Below are positions 25,046-35,010 of a stretch of DNA of 64,000 nucleotides, piece by piece. Each line of letters opens with the position of its first letter. Position 1 is the first letter of the stretch. The notes below the pieces were generated by a model. That model ran no database searches and was not told where the DNA came from. It worked only from the letters and a program-made list of their open reading frames with translations. The stretch comes from Acidobacteriota bacterium. GTDB lineage: Bacteria; Acidobacteriota; Terriglobia; Bryobacterales; Bryobacteraceae. Location of the stretch: positions 1-64,000 of the forward strand of contig JACQZR010000242.1 in NCBI GenBank assembly GCA_016213775.1, written 5' to 3'. Made by a program: the position numbers and the translations under genes.

Positions 25046-26913
25046 GGTTGGTTCCCCCGTATTGGCAGAGCAATGGTGAACGTGCAACCCTCGCCGGGCG
25101 CGCTTTCCACTTCCAACGAGCCGCCATGGGAACGCAGGATATGCGTCACCAGAGACAACCCGATTCCAGTGCCCTTGATGCCTGCCGATTTCGCAAATTC
25201 CCCGCGAAAGAACTTCTCTGAAACCCGACGCCGTTCGCTCTGAGGAATACCAGCGCCGCGGTCACGCACACGAACGAGGGCGAAGTCCCCGCGGCGGCCC
25301 GTCTCCAGCCAGACGGTCTTCTCTCCGTTGGAATACTTCACCGCGTTGTCGAGGAGGTTCCATACTGCCTGATGTAACGCCTCGCGGTCACCGCGGATGA
25401 GAATGTTCTCCGGCAGTGGTTCCACTGCAAGCTTGAATCCTCTAGGCCCATACTCGTCCGCGAAGTCCGTGATCAGCGGTTCGATCATCTCTTGCAGGCA
25501 GATGGGGTCTTTGCGGTACGGCATCGCGTTGGCTTCCATGCGCCCGAAGTCCAGCAGTGATTCCACCAGCCGCTGCAGCCTCTGTGTGGCGCGGCCCAGG
25601 CTTTCGTAGTAGGTCTGGCGGCGATCTTCCTGTATGAGCCGGCCTTCGGTCAGCACCTCCGATATCTGCTTCATGCTGGTCAAAGGTGTGCGGAACTCGT
25701 GGGAAACGGCGGACACGAAGTCCGATTGCAGACGGGCCAGGGCGCGTTGATGAGAAAAGGCACGCCAGAGAAACCACGCGCTCGCCGCAGTAAGGAGAAC
25801 AGCTACACCAAGAAAGCTCAGAACCAGACGTCGCCGCTGGGCGAACTCCTGACCCGAAGCCGGAGGCTGGCTCCACACTCCTCTCACTAGCCATGGGATT
25901 CCCTCATAGCGGCGGACGTCCGCGCCGCCTTGTGAGTTGGAGACGAGTTGGAGTTTGATGGCGCCGGCGGCTTGGCTTGCCAGATAGGTTCGCTCCACGT
26001 ACTCTCGCCCTCCAATCAAAGCGAATAGCGTGGACCCTTGCGCCCTCCAGAGAATGGTGAAGGGATCGAGAACCAACACTCCGGAAGATTCCGTATCGAG
26101 CTTCCCGGATTTCCATCGGGTGTAGACATCGGCGGCGGTTGCGGCGATTTGCTCGGCCGCGCTGTTGCGCGGGAGATTGCTCCAAGCGGCGGCGTCTCCC
26201 CGGTGCAGTTCAAAGGCGGCACGGTCAATCGCCCAACGTCCGCGGTCCAGGTCGTGCGCCAGTTCTCCGGCTGCGGCTCGGAGTTCGCTGGTCCGTCCCA
26301 GTTGCTCCAGAACGCGGCAGCGGGCAGCGCGCGCGACAAGGTCCGCGGGAAGTCCGCTCAATTGCACGCCTGTCATTTGAGCCATTTCCTGGTAGAGCGG
26401 CAGCGCATCCGCGGCACGATCGGAGGATCGGAGCACGCGAGCGGCCCGAAGCAAGGCTCCGGCGCGAATTGCGGAATCGGCGTGAGCAAACAACGCACGG
26501 TAGTTGTGGAGAGCGGCATCGCCGTTACGATCGGCGAACTCCGCTTTCTCCGCCGCACGAAACGTCTGTTCGGGAATTGGCTTTTCCGGCTGCGTAAGCG
26601 GCACCCATGCCAACGGCTCTCCCGCGCACACGCGAACCCTGTCTGGACGAAACTCGACTTTGGTGGCGTTCTGCAATCGCGGCCCAGTTCCCTCGCGGCA
26701 ATCCAACCTTTGCGCAGTGGATGTGATCCGCAGCCGGATCTCCGCAGCTTCCTTCTCCATGGCGCGATCCAGTTGCTCTTCGGAGCGCCTGGCCTCCAGC
26801 AGCCGGTCCTGGTCGAGCAAACGGCTCCCCATCCACACCAGACCGGAGAGCGGCAACAGAAGTAGACAGAGGAACGGCGTGAGCAGGCGCAGGGGGACGC
26901 GACGAATTTCCAT
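25042..26913 (-). CDS. sensor histidine kinase
   Basis: A 623-aa membrane kinase. A first helix lies at residues ~9-30, a large extracytoplasmic sensor region of ~330 residues (with a helical, TPR-like stretch at ~120-260) follows, then a second helix at ~363-385. HisKA carries H405 in SAVSHEFRTPL; the HATPase region has the N box NLLDNAVKYS, G1 DRGAGIP and G2 GTGIGLSLV. All catalytic boxes are intact. It forms a two-component pair with the regulator that overlaps its stop. The sensor domain is unusual in length and has no recognised ligand fold. Confidence 0.92.
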   Translation of the reverse strand: MEIRRVPLRLLTPFLCLLLLPLSGLVWMGSRLLDQDRLLEARRSEEQLDRAMEKEAAEIRLRITSTAQRLDCREGTGPRLQNATKVEFRPDRVRVCAGEPLAWVPLTQPEKPIPEQTFRAAEKAEFADRNGDAALHNYRALFAHADSAIRAGALLRAARVLRSSDRAADALPLYQEMAQMTGVQLSGLPADLVARAARCRVLEQLGRTSELRAAAGELAHDLDRGRWAIDRAAFELHRGDAAAWSNLPRNSAAEQIAATAADVYTRWKSGKLDTESSGVLVLDPFTILWRAQGSTLFALIGGREYVERTYLASQAAGAIKLQLVSNSQGGADVRRYEGIPWLVRGVWSQPPASGQEFAQRRRLVLSFLGVAVLLTAASAWFLWRAFSHQRALARLQSDFVSAVSHEFRTPLTSMKQISEVLTEGRLIQEDRRQTYYESLGRATQRLQRLVESLLDFGRMEANAMPYRKDPICLQEMIEPLITDFADEYGPRGFKLAVEPLPENILIRGDREALHQAVWNLLDNAVKYSNGEKTVWLETGRRGDFALVRVRDRGAGIPQSERRRVSEKFFRGEFAKSAGIKGTGIGLSLVTHILRSHGGSLEVESAPGEGCTFTIALPIRGNQP

Positions 26914-26958
26914 CGGGCAAAACCTATTATCAGTCTGAATGAGGACAGCGGTGAAATG

Positions 26959-26991
26959 GTCAGGGAACTGTCAGGAAACGGTGAGAACCTC
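26959..26991 (+). promoter_or_regulatory. tandem 11-bp direct repeats, candidate OmpR-type regulator site
   Basis: GTCAGGGAACT (26959-26969) and GTCAGGAAACG (26970-26980) are adjacent and match at 9 of 11 positions; a weaker third unit (GTGAGAACCTC) follows to 26991. The 11-bp period is that of PhoB/OmpR-family boxes. It lies between the divergent kinase and receptor genes, ending about 18-29 bases before the -10-like TATGAT. Confidence 0.5.
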
Positions 26992-27008
26992 CGATGTAGG
27001 GTCTGCGA

Positions 27009-27014
27009 TATGAT
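27009..27014 (+). promoter_or_regulatory. -10 promoter element of the receptor gene
   Basis: TATGAT lies 18 bases before ATG 27033; no good -35 hexamer is present, which would fit activator-dependent transcription from the repeats upstream. The leader would be only about 12 bases, with AGAGG five bases before ATG. Confidence 0.4.
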
Positions 27015-27032
27015 ACTGCACCAGAGGTTCTC

Positions 27033-30000
27033 ATGAGGGTTCTCCTGTCCACAGTCCTTTTCTCCACCCTTGCCCTGGCGCAGGTGGACACCGGCACCAT
27101 CTCCGGAGTCGTTACCGATTCCACGGGCGCGGTCATCCCCGGCGTGCGCGTGCAGATCACGCATCAGAACACGAACACCGAATTCAACCTCACCACCAAC
27201 GGCTCCGGTTTCTACGCCGCCCCTACACTACGGCCCGGCCCTTACTTCATCACCGTAACCATGGAGGGCTTCCGCGGTGAGAAGCGCACCGGCATCGAAC
27301 TGCGCGTTCAGGACCGCATCGAGCTCAACTTCCAACTGACCGTTGGCGCCGCCGCCACGGAAATCACCATCTCCGCCGCGGCTCCGCTGCTCGAATCCGA
27401 AACCTCGTCGCTTGGCCAGGTGGTGGAGGAGAAGAGCATCTCCAACCTGCCGCTTAACGGGCGCAACTTCATTCAACTCGCCACGCTTACAGCAGGTACG
27501 CTGCCGTCATCGCGCACAGCCGAGCGCGACAGCTTCATCTCCAACGGTGCGCGCGGCGTGCAGAACAGCTACCTCCTGGATGGCATCGACAACCGCAACC
27601 GCATCCTTGGGTTCGATAAGAGCTCTGCGCAGATCATCCAACCCGTCATCGACGGCATTCAGGAATTCAAGGTCCAAACCGCCACTTTCTCCGCCGAATT
27701 TGGACAGGCGGCCGGCGGCGTGGTGAACGTCACGATGAAGTCCGGTACCAACGACCTGCATGGCAACGTCTTCGAGTTCCTCCGCAATTCTGAGATGGAC
27801 GCCAAACCCTATTTTCAGACCACTGGCCCGAAGCCCCTCTTCATTCAGAATCAGTTCGGCGCCACACTCGGAGGACGCGTCGTCAAGGACAGGACGTTCT
27901 TCTTCGGAAGCTGGCAGTCTTCTCGCGAGGTCAACGCCGCACCGCAAATCGGGTCCGTCCCAACCGCCTCCATGCGCCAGGGAATCTTCCCTGGCCGCGT
28001 CACCGATCCTACCAACGGGAAGACGCCGTTCCCCAACAACACCATCCCTGCCAGCCGCTGGGATCCCGTGTCCGCGAAACTCCTGCCGCTATACCCATCG
28101 GAGAACATACAAGGTCCTTCCGCCGGGGTCCGCAACTTCACCTACAATCCGAAAGAACGGTTGAAGGCCGACGGTTACAATCTCCGCATCGACCATCGCC
28201 TCGGCTCGCGCGACTCTATGTTCGGCCGCATCTCTCAAGGGTGGAATGACAACCGTCTCCCCACCACGCTCCCTGAACCCGCCAACCAGTCCGGCGTGAC
28301 CGAACTCACCGCCCGCCAGATCATGTTCAGCGAAACGCACACCGTTTCCTCCAACAAGGTAAATGAATTCCGCATCGGCTTCGTCTACACTGGCGAGGAT
28401 CAGGATATCCTTACCGAACGCCTCTTCGAACAGTACGGAATCAAAGGCACCGTCGAAGCCCCGCGTATCAAGGGCCTGCCGCAATTCACTATCAATGGTC
28501 TCAGCACGCTTGGCACGGCAGGCCCCGGCGTCGCCCCCATCGCGGCCACCGGCAGCGGCAACTTCCCCCTCGAAAAGAGCGGAAAAGTCTGGCAACTGAT
28601 GGACAACTTCTCGTGGGTGAAGAGCCGGCACACGGTGAAGTTCGGCATCGACTTCTCGCGTGTGACGATGTTCGCCTACGCCACCAACTCGGCGCGGCCC
28701 AACTTCAATTTCAACTCCACCTATACGGGCGTCGGGCTCGGCGACTTCCTACTGGGCTTCATCAACACGACGGCGATCTCCCAACAGCAACTCGACACAC
28801 TGCGCCAGAACATATACAACGGCTATGTCCAGGACGACTGGAAAGTGAGCACCAAACTCACCCTCAACTTCGGCCTGCGCTACGAGTTGCCCACGCCCTT
28901 CTGGGAACACCTCGACCGCATGTCGAACTTCGTCCTGGAAAGCGGCCCCTGCCACTACCAGATCATTCTCGTCTCCGACAAGGAGCGCTGCGGCGTTGGC
29001 CGCTCGCTCACCAACACCGACCGGAACAACTTCGCGCCGCGCGTCGGTCTCGCCTATCAGATCGCCAGGAAGACTGTGCTGCGCAGCGGCTTCGGCGTCT
29101 TCTACGGCCGCGATGAGAACTACGGAGTGGCCGGCCGTCTCACCAACAACACACCGTTTGTCTCCGCCGCCTCGTTTGCCGGCGATCAGAACAACCCTGC
29201 CTTTCTGTTGAAGGACGGATTCCCCGCCAATGCGCTCAGCCGCGCCAGCGGCAGTCTCAACGTCATCAACTTCCCGTTCAACTTCATGACGCCCTACGTG
29301 CAGCAATGGAACTTCAATGTCCAGCAGGATCTTGGACACAGCCTCATCGCCCAAGTGAGCTATACGGGCTCTGGAGCGCACAAGCTCTACAGCCTGTGGA
29401 ACTACAACCAAGCGTTCCCGGGAACCGGCAACGTCAACGCCCGGCGGCCGATTCAAGGCTACGCCACCATCAACAGTTATAATCCCTTCGTCAACTCCAG
29501 CTATCACGCCTTGCTCGGCAAACTCGAGCGCCGCTACAGCAACGGCATCTCACTGCTCACGTCCTACACCTACGGACACTCCATCGATGGCGGCGGCAAC
29601 CCCAACGATCAGAGCGACCCGGCATTGCAGGACGCCCGCAACCCGCGAGGGAACAAAGGCTCCTCAAACTTCGACGTGCGGCACCGCTTTGTGGTCAGCG
29701 GCCTCTACCAACTTCCCTTCGGCAAATCAAATAGCCCTCTTAGCCAGTTCACCCGCAACTGGCAGATCTCGGGAATCATCTCCGCGCAAACAGGCAACCC
29801 GTTCACCGTCACCTCGAACACCGATCCGACGGGAACCGCTATCACCGCACGCCCGGACCGCCTTCGCGACGGCACACTCCCCTCTGATCAGCGCAGCCCC
29901 ACGCATTGGTTCGACAACACGGCCTTCGCCACGCCCACCTGCACGTGCTTCGGCAACTCCGGCCGTCAGATCCTGCGCGCTCCCGGCTTCCAGAACGTAG

Positions 30001-30194
30001 ACATCGGCGTGAGCCGCGACTTCGTCTTCCACGAGCGTTACCGCGTGCATTTCCGCGGCGAGGCGTTCAACCTGTTCAACCATCCGAACTTCGGATTGCC
30101 CAACGCCTCCATTGGCTCGCCCGCCGTCGGCATCATCGGCACAACGGTGAATCCGGAACGGCAGATGCAGGTCGCGCTGAAGTTCTTCTTCTGA
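27033..30194 (+). CDS. TonB-dependent receptor, Oar-like, with carboxypeptidase regulatory-like domain
   Basis: A 1053-aa outer-membrane protein paralogous to the one at 7869: short signal peptide (MRVLLSTVLFSTLALAQ), carboxypeptidase-regulatory domain (~residues 20-105, ISGVVTDSTGAVIPGVRV), plug region (LPLNGRNFIQLATLTAG, LLDGIDNRN) and beta barrel ending ALKFFF. Such receptors import or bind large carbohydrate or peptide ligands. It is divergent from the sensor kinase operon with a 119-base shared control region, which suggests signal-dependent expression. An OmpA gene follows 51 bases downstream. Confidence 0.93.
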   Translation: MRVLLSTVLFSTLALAQVDTGTISGVVTDSTGAVIPGVRVQITHQNTNTEFNLTTNGSGFYAAPTLRPGPYFITVTMEGFRGEKRTGIELRVQDRIELNFQLTVGAAATEITISAAAPLLESETSSLGQVVEEKSISNLPLNGRNFIQLATLTAGTLPSSRTAERDSFISNGARGVQNSYLLDGIDNRNRILGFDKSSAQIIQPVIDGIQEFKVQTATFSAEFGQAAGGVVNVTMKSGTNDLHGNVFEFLRNSEMDAKPYFQTTGPKPLFIQNQFGATLGGRVVKDRTFFFGSWQSSREVNAAPQIGSVPTASMRQGIFPGRVTDPTNGKTPFPNNTIPASRWDPVSAKLLPLYPSENIQGPSAGVRNFTYNPKERLKADGYNLRIDHRLGSRDSMFGRISQGWNDNRLPTTLPEPANQSGVTELTARQIMFSETHTVSSNKVNEFRIGFVYTGEDQDILTERLFEQYGIKGTVEAPRIKGLPQFTINGLSTLGTAGPGVAPIAATGSGNFPLEKSGKVWQLMDNFSWVKSRHTVKFGIDFSRVTMFAYATNSARPNFNFNSTYTGVGLGDFLLGFINTTAISQQQLDTLRQNIYNGYVQDDWKVSTKLTLNFGLRYELPTPFWEHLDRMSNFVLESGPCHYQIILVSDKERCGVGRSLTNTDRNNFAPRVGLAYQIARKTVLRSGFGVFYGRDENYGVAGRLTNNTPFVSAASFAGDQNNPAFLLKDGFPANALSRASGSLNVINFPFNFMTPYVQQWNFNVQQDLGHSLIAQVSYTGSGAHKLYSLWNYNQAFPGTGNVNARRPIQGYATINSYNPFVNSSYHALLGKLERRYSNGISLLTSYTYGHSIDGGGNPNDQSDPALQDARNPRGNKGSSNFDVRHRFVVSGLYQLPFGKSNSPLSQFTRNWQISGIISAQTGNPFTVTSNTDPTGTAITARPDRLRDGTLPSDQRSPTHWFDNTAFATPTCTCFGNSGRQILRAPGFQNVDIGVSRDFVFHERYRVHFRGEAFNLFNHPNFGLPNASIGSPAVGIIGTTVNPERQMQVALKFFF

Positions 30195-30207
30195 AGCCGT
30201 CAAGGGA

Positions 30208-30224
30208 GTGAGCCGCGAACGTGG
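30208..30224 (+). repeat. 17-bp repeat, copy 1
   Basis: GTGAGCCGCGAACGTGG lies just after the receptor stop codon. The identical 17 bases recur at 31070-31086, in the same orientation and again just at the end of a gene. Confidence 0.6.
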
Positions 30225-30245
30225 ATATCAGAGTAGAATCTCTGA

Positions 30246-31073
30246 ATGATCCTCCGTACTCTCGCGCGATTCCTGTCCGCTGCATGCCTGATGCCCATGC
30301 TGATGGCACAGAGCAACCCGAAAGATGCCAAGGGGAGTGCGGACAGTCCATTGTTTCCGAACCGGATGCCGGGGTACATCATTTCCACCTACCAGACGCA
30401 GGGGTTCACCAGCTATTCATTTCGAATGAAACCGCCAATCCCGGTGGAAGGCAAGTACACTCGCATCGGTTACTATCTGAGCGATCCCAAGGCGCACCCG
30501 GGCGGGCTCGCGATTCGCCGCAACTACGAGAACGCGATCATGGCCGCCGGCGGCCAGGTGACGTACTCGGATGACAATGTCAGCGTCGTGAAGGCTGTGC
30601 GCAACGGCGTCGAAGTATGGGCCGAGATTCAGGCGCCGCTCAAGTACTCAGGCCGCTATTACTACCTTCACATCGTCGAAAAGGAAGCGATGCGGCAGGT
30701 GATTACGGCGGACGCGATGGGCGCATCCATTGACAAGGACGGCTTCGTCGCGCTCGACATTCGCTTCGCTACCGGCAAGGCCGACATCCTCCCCGAATCG
30801 CAACCCATCGTCAAGGAAATCGTCGCCCTTTTGAACAAGCGCTCCACGCTCAAAGTCGGCGTCGAAGGCCACACCGACAACACCGGTACGCCTGATTCGA
30901 ACCTCGCTCTCTCCAGGCAGCGCGCCGAGTCGGTAGTGGCCGCGCTGCAATCCGCGGGAATCCAAAGAACCCGCCTCACTCCAGCCGGCTTCGGACAAAC
31001 GAAACCCGTTGCCGACAACCGCGCCGAAGAGGGAAGAGCAAAGAACCGCCGGGTGGAAATCGTCAGGAAGTGA
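30246..31073 (+). CDS. OmpA family protein with N-terminal beta domain
   Basis: A 275-aa exported protein. A signal peptide (about 22 residues, ending LMAQS) is followed by a ~140-residue domain of unknown function ([16 protein letters not shown]...[14 protein letters not shown]), which resembles domains found before OmpA in several Gram-negative lineages, and then a C-terminal OmpA/MotB peptidoglycan-binding domain ([48 protein letters not shown]...NRRVEI). It should link the outer membrane or its partners to the wall. The 3' end overlaps the convergent chemoreceptor gene by 11 bases. Confidence 0.9.
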   Translation: MILRTLARFLSAACLMPMLMAQSNPKDAKGSADSPLFPNRMPGYIISTYQTQGFTSYSFRMKPPIPVEGKYTRIGYYLSDPKAHPGGLAIRRNYENAIMAAGGQVTYSDDNVSVVKAVRNGVEVWAEIQAPLKYSGRYYYLHIVEKEAMRQVITADAMGASIDKDGFVALDIRFATGKADILPESQPIVKEIVALLNKRSTLKVGVEGHTDNTGTPDSNLALSRQRAESVVAALQSAGIQRTRLTPAGFGQTKPVADNRAEEGRAKNRRVEIVRK

Positions 31074-32490
31074 GCCGCGAACGTGGCTCGCGGAATTCCG
31101 TGGCGTGAACCCCACCGACCATTGCCGTCAACCGCACTACAATGCCATGCAGAGTCTCTGACTGAGCGTTCAGTTCCTCCGCCGCCGAGGCGCTCTCCTC
31201 CGCGTTGGCCGCTGTCGTCTGCGTCACCTGGTCCATGCGCGAAATCGACTTGCCAATCTGTTCGATTCCGCGCGCCTGCTGCTGGCTGCCCAGACTCACC
31301 TCATCCACCAGGGTTTTCACCTTCGCGGCTTCGAGGGTGATGGCGCGGATACCGGCCGCCACTTCATCCACCTTCACCTTTCCAGTATTTGATTTGGCGA
31401 TCGACTCCTCAATCAGCGCGGCCGTGTCCTTAGCGGCCTGGGCGCAGCGTTGCGCCAGATTGCGAACCTCATCAGCCACCACCGCGAAGCCCATTCCAGC
31501 CTCTCCGGCGCGCGCCGCCTCCACTGCCGCGTTCAGCGCCAGTATGTTGGTTTGGAAAGCGATCTCGTCAATCACCTTGATGATCTTGGCGATCTTGTCG
31601 CTCTGGGTGTTGATCTCCGCCATCGCGGCCACGGACAGATCCAGAGACTGGTTGGCCTGGACGAATTTCTGGTGCGAGGTGGTCATCAGTTCGGCGGCCA
31701 TCCGCGAGTTTTCGCTGTTCTTCCGCGACATTGTATTGATCTCTTCAGTGGAGGCCGCGGTCTCCTCAAGAGATGCCGCCTGCGTGGATGCCCCCTGTGC
31801 CAGCGACTGGCTGGATGAAGAGACCTGGCCCGCGGCGCTGGCCACCTGAACGGCGCCTTGGGCGAGTTCGATGGCTACCTGCCGCAACCCGGCGCCGAGC
31901 CTCCGTGTGAGCACAACAGAGTAGACAATCAGAACGGCGATGGCGCTGAAGACCACCACGTAGAGCACCATCCGCGTACGAGCCGCGCTCTCCTCCGCGC
32001 GAGCCTGCGCCTTCTGTTCCTCGTTCACCAGACTGCCCAGCGCCTCCAGGAGGTTGCCGAACGCCGGGTTGGCGGACATCATGAAGGTCTCCTGCGCCTG
32101 GGCATTGTCTCCCCGCAGAAGCGCTTCCAGCGACTTGTCATTGGCGGCAGACAGCGCGCGCCAACTGTTGCCGATCGGTCCGCCTTCCACTCCGGCCGCC
32201 CTGAGGCTCCCCTCGGCGGACTGTGCGAGCGTCTTACCTTGCTCCATCAGCTTTTCGATTTCATCCGGGTCCTTTTCCCGAATGACTCGCTGCGAGGCGA
32301 TCTGCGCTTTCCCTACAGCATCGGTAAGCGCGAACAACGCCCCAGTCCGTGACGCCGTTTTCGATGACTCGGCTGAGGCGCGGTGCAACTGAAACGACAG
32401 ACTCCCGACCGCGATCAGGGTCACCGCTGCGAACAGCACCACCAGCATCAAGAGTTGTTGGGCGATGTTCTTATTACGCATGAACTTCAC
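31063..32490 (-). CDS. methyl-accepting chemotaxis protein
   Basis: A ~475-aa chemoreceptor: helix 1 (residues ~12-35), a helical periplasmic domain of ~150 residues with 4HB-like character and no Cache fold, helix 2 (~178-198), then the long cytoplasmic coiled coil with the conserved hairpin tip [33 protein letters not shown] (split here: tip [18 protein letters not shown]). The start may be GTG 32490, which overlaps the upstream stop (GTGA), or ATG 32481, which has GGTGA before it. Translational coupling with the secreted protein upstream implies a shared job in signal sensing. Confidence 0.9.
   Translation of the reverse strand: MKFMRNKNIAQQLLMLVVLFAAVTLIAVGSLSFQLHRASAESSKTASRTGALFALTDAVGKAQIASQRVIREKDPDEIEKLMEQGKTLAQSAEGSLRAAGVEGGPIGNSWRALSAANDKSLEALLRGDNAQAQETFMMSANPAFGNLLEALGSLVNEEQKAQARAEESAARTRMVLYVVVFSAIAVLIVYSVVLTRRLGAGLRQVAIELAQGAVQVASAAGQVSSSSQSLAQGASTQAASLEETAASTEEINTMSRKNSENSRMAAELMTTSHQKFVQANQSLDLSVAAMAEINTQSDKIAKIIKVIDEIAFQTNILALNAAVEAARAGEAGMGFAVVADEVRNLAQRCAQAAKDTAALIEESIAKSNTGKVKVDEVAAGIRAITLEAAKVKTLVDEVSLGSQQQARGIEQIGKSISRMDQVTQTTAANAEESASAAEELNAQSETLHGIVVRLTAMVGGVHATEFREPRSRLTS
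31070..31086 (+). repeat. 17-bp repeat, copy 2
   Basis: Identical to 30208-30224. Here it overlaps the last codon and stop of the OmpA gene and the last codons of the chemoreceptor gene, and extends into a short palindrome (CCGCGA-acgtggc-TCGCGG). Confidence 0.6.
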
Positions 32491-33041
32491 CGAAGCTTAG
32501 AGACGCTCAGTCCGATAACAATCGAGCCGATGGGCGATCCGCCGTCGAGAACCGGAATGCCTACCTGCACCTGTTGCAGGCCACTGGATTCGTCCACCTC
32601 CACAGGGCCATACCAGACCTTACCGGTCATTGGCACGTCGTGCTTCGCCTTGCCTTTGTGAGACCAACTGGTGGTCTTGGACAGGAACGCGACTTTCGTA
32701 CCATCCACACCGGAAACGAAACACTCGCTGATCTGCTCATCCTTCTTCGTCTTCAAATACGCACCCAAAGCGCTCTTGGTGTGCGAGCGCACAAAGGGGT
32801 CAAGCAATGACAATGACTTCCATTTTTCCCCGGTCATGGCCTTGGCTTCCGCCGGGTGGTTGGCGTTGTAGGCCTTTACTGCTTCGACGATCACCGGGTC
32901 CTTGCTCCAACCTGACAGTTGCTTCGCTTTCTCCTCGACTCTGGCCTTCAAATCCGCCGGCAGCGTTTGCCCGAACGCGGCTGTCGCGGCGAGACATCCG
33001 ATCGCCACCGCGGCAAGATTCCGTTTCCAAGTTGCGAACAT
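32487..33041 (-). CDS. secreted PDC/Cache-like sensor protein
   Basis: A 184-aa exported protein: signal peptide (residues 1-24, [16 protein letters not shown]) and a soluble domain with helices followed by beta strands that read like a PDC/dCache sensor fold ([68 protein letters not shown]). No membrane anchor or output domain. GGAGGAG precedes ATG 33041. The stop overlaps the chemoreceptor start, so it is probably a periplasmic ligand-binding partner. The fold assignment is by eye. Confidence 0.65.
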   Translation of the reverse strand: MFATWKRNLAAVAIGCLAATAAFGQTLPADLKARVEEKAKQLSGWSKDPVIVEAVKAYNANHPAEAKAMTGEKWKSLSLLDPFVRSHTKSALGAYLKTKKDEQISECFVSGVDGTKVAFLSKTTSWSHKGKAKHDVPMTGKVWYGPVEVDESSGLQQVQVGIPVLDGGSPIGSIVIGLSVSKLR

Positions 33042-33130
33042 TGACTCTTCTCCTCCGAAACTTGGCGAGAGATTTTGATCGAGTTGAGGGCCGGGCACTG
33101 CGTTCCAACGGGTACCCGGCCCCCGTGCAC

Positions 33131-34468
33131 TTACTGCCGTGGGCCCGACTGCACCGCCGGCATAATCCCCTTGAACACGTCATTGGCAAAGAAGAACTTG
33201 CCATCGTTGGGGACCATCATGATCTGCACTTTGTCGGACATCCGCTCGGCGATGATCTTCTGTATCAGCAGCGGATTCTGCTTGAGCACATCCGCCTCCA
33301 GCCGCATCCGCTCCGCATCGGCCATCGCCACCCGCTTGATGCGATCCTGCTCGCCTTCGGTTACCAGCCGCCGGTGCTCCAACTCGGCCTTGCTGTCGAT
33401 CACCTTGGCTGCGGCGGCAGCCTCGGCGTTCTTCAGAGTCGACTCCTTGCGCGCCTCCGCTTCCAGGCGTGACTGCTGAATCTGCTTCTCCTTCAATGGC
33501 AGCGTATGCAGCATTGCGTCCGCCTCGCCCTTGGCTTGCAGCACGCGGACGCCGGCCTGCGCCTCCGCCGCTTTCAAATCGCGAACCTTCTGCGCCTCCG
33601 CCTCCAACTCCGCGGCGCGCACCATCTTCTGCTTTACATCCAATTCCACGTTCAACCGTTCGCTTTCCTGCTCTTTCAACAACAGTCCCTCCAGCCCCTT
33701 GGCATACTCGAGTGGCAATTCCATGTCGCGCAGCATCACCTCCTTCACCACAATTCCATCGGCGCCCAGTTTGCGGGTGATGCGGTCCGCTGCCTCCTTG
33801 CGAACCTCCTCGCGCTTCACCGAGAACATCTCCCGCACCATATAGTTCGGTGCGATCTCGCGAAACGCCATCGCAATCACCGGCGGCACCAACTCCGTCT
33901 CCAACGGATGCGGCAGGTTGGTGTGAATGCTATGCAATTTGGACGGATCCAGGCGGTAGCGCACACTGATGGCCAGCCCCACGGGTAGCCCTTCCTTGGT
34001 CTGCACAGTCATGGCGTCGCCCTTCTTCTTCGCTTCCGCACCGATGGACGACGTGAACACGTTGTCGCGAACCGGATACAGTTCGGTGTGCTCAATCAGC
34101 GGGATAGTCATATGCACGCCCGGATAGAGCGTCCCCGGAACGGCCCCGCCAAACTGGCTGACGCGTATGCCGGCCCTGCCATCGGGCACGAGCGTGATGC
34201 TCATGGCGATCAGCAGCGGAATCAGCGCGAGCGCGGCGATGCGGGACGCATGATTCCAACGCGGCGTCCAGGGGAGGAAGGGTGATGGCGATCCCTCGGC
34301 GCGAAAGGTAGGATCGCCGGGGAGCGCATTCGGGTCCCCGGCAGAGGATTCCCCCTCGCGGCCTTTCTTTTGCTGAAAGATCTGGTAAAGGTCATAGGCG
34401 AGAATGGCTCCCGCGCCGGCGAGAAAACCAATTCCTAACAAGGTAAGCAAGTACTTCAGAACTAACAT
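33131..34468 (-). CDS. SPFH/Band 7 (prohibitin-like) membrane protein
   Basis: A 445-aa protein with an N-terminal helix (LLTLLGIGFLAGAGAILAYDLY), a Gly/Ser/Pro-rich linker, a second hydrophobic segment (~residues 85-105), then an SPFH domain (~110-270, GRAGIRVSQFGG...VQTKEGLPVGLAISVRYRL) and a long coiled coil rich in Ala/Glu/Lys (~270-400). Such proteins form membrane microdomain scaffolds or regulate proteases. ATG 34468 has GGAGAT upstream. The L,D-transpeptidase gene upstream ends 29 bases before it on the same strand, so an envelope operon is likely. Confidence 0.9.
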   Translation of the reverse strand: MLVLKYLLTLLGIGFLAGAGAILAYDLYQIFQQKKGREGESSAGDPNALPGDPTFRAEGSPSPFLPWTPRWNHASRIAALALIPLLIAMSITLVPDGRAGIRVSQFGGAVPGTLYPGVHMTIPLIEHTELYPVRDNVFTSSIGAEAKKKGDAMTVQTKEGLPVGLAISVRYRLDPSKLHSIHTNLPHPLETELVPPVIAMAFREIAPNYMVREMFSVKREEVRKEAADRITRKLGADGIVVKEVMLRDMELPLEYAKGLEGLLLKEQESERLNVELDVKQKMVRAAELEAEAQKVRDLKAAEAQAGVRVLQAKGEADAMLHTLPLKEKQIQQSRLEAEARKESTLKNAEAAAAAKVIDSKAELEHRRLVTEGEQDRIKRVAMADAERMRLEADVLKQNPLLIQKIIAERMSDKVQIMMVPNDGKFFFANDVFKGIMPAVQSGPRQ

Positions 34469-34497
34469 TGTTGTATCTCCATTCGTGCGAATCGGGT

Positions 34498-35010
34498 TCA
34501 ATCGGCCGCCTGCATCTTAGACGCAGTTAGCAATCTCGTAAAACGCTCCTGTTGTCCTGAGAGAATCTCCACCACCACGCCCGTTTGAACGAGTTGGTAG
34601 AGATCCTCCACATCCTGATTGCGCATCCGGATGCAGCCGTGCGAGGCGGCGGTGCCGATCGATGCCGGAACATTCGTCCCGTGAATCCCATAGCCGGCCT
34701 TGCTCAGGCCCATCCAGCGCGTCCCCAGCGGATTGCCCTTCCCTGGCGCCACCACCTTGCGCGGACCAAACCAGGTCGGGTGCATCAGCCGGTTGACGAT
34801 CTGGAATTCGCCGGAGGGCGTTGGCGTCGAGGGCGTTCCGACAGCGGTGTCATAGACCCGAACCACGCGCTCGCCTTCCAGCAGCACCAGCTTGCGTTCT
34901 GCGATGGAAATGACGATTCGCTTTTCCGGAGGCGGGTCGCCCTTGGAATCCGCAGCCGTGGCCACATGGCCCGCTGCCAGCATCATCAGGATATTCAGTG
35001 TGCGTTTCAC
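34498..35010 (-). CDS. L,D-transpeptidase (YkuD domain)
   Basis: A 170-aa exported enzyme that makes 3-3 peptidoglycan crosslinks or attaches proteins to the wall. Signal peptide at residues 1-20. YkuD catalytic motif HGTN (110-113) and SHGCIRMRN with nucleophile C126 and H124. No LysM domain is present, so it is a minimal form. It is followed by the SPFH gene on the same strand. Confidence 0.93.
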   Translation of the reverse strand: MKRTLNILMMLAAGHVATAADSKGDPPPEKRIVISIAERKLVLLEGERVVRVYDTAVGTPSTPTPSGEFQIVNRLMHPTWFGPRKVVAPGKGNPLGTRWMGLSKAGYGIHGTNVPASIGTAASHGCIRMRNQDVEDLYQLVQTGVVVEILSGQQERFTRLLTASKMQAAD

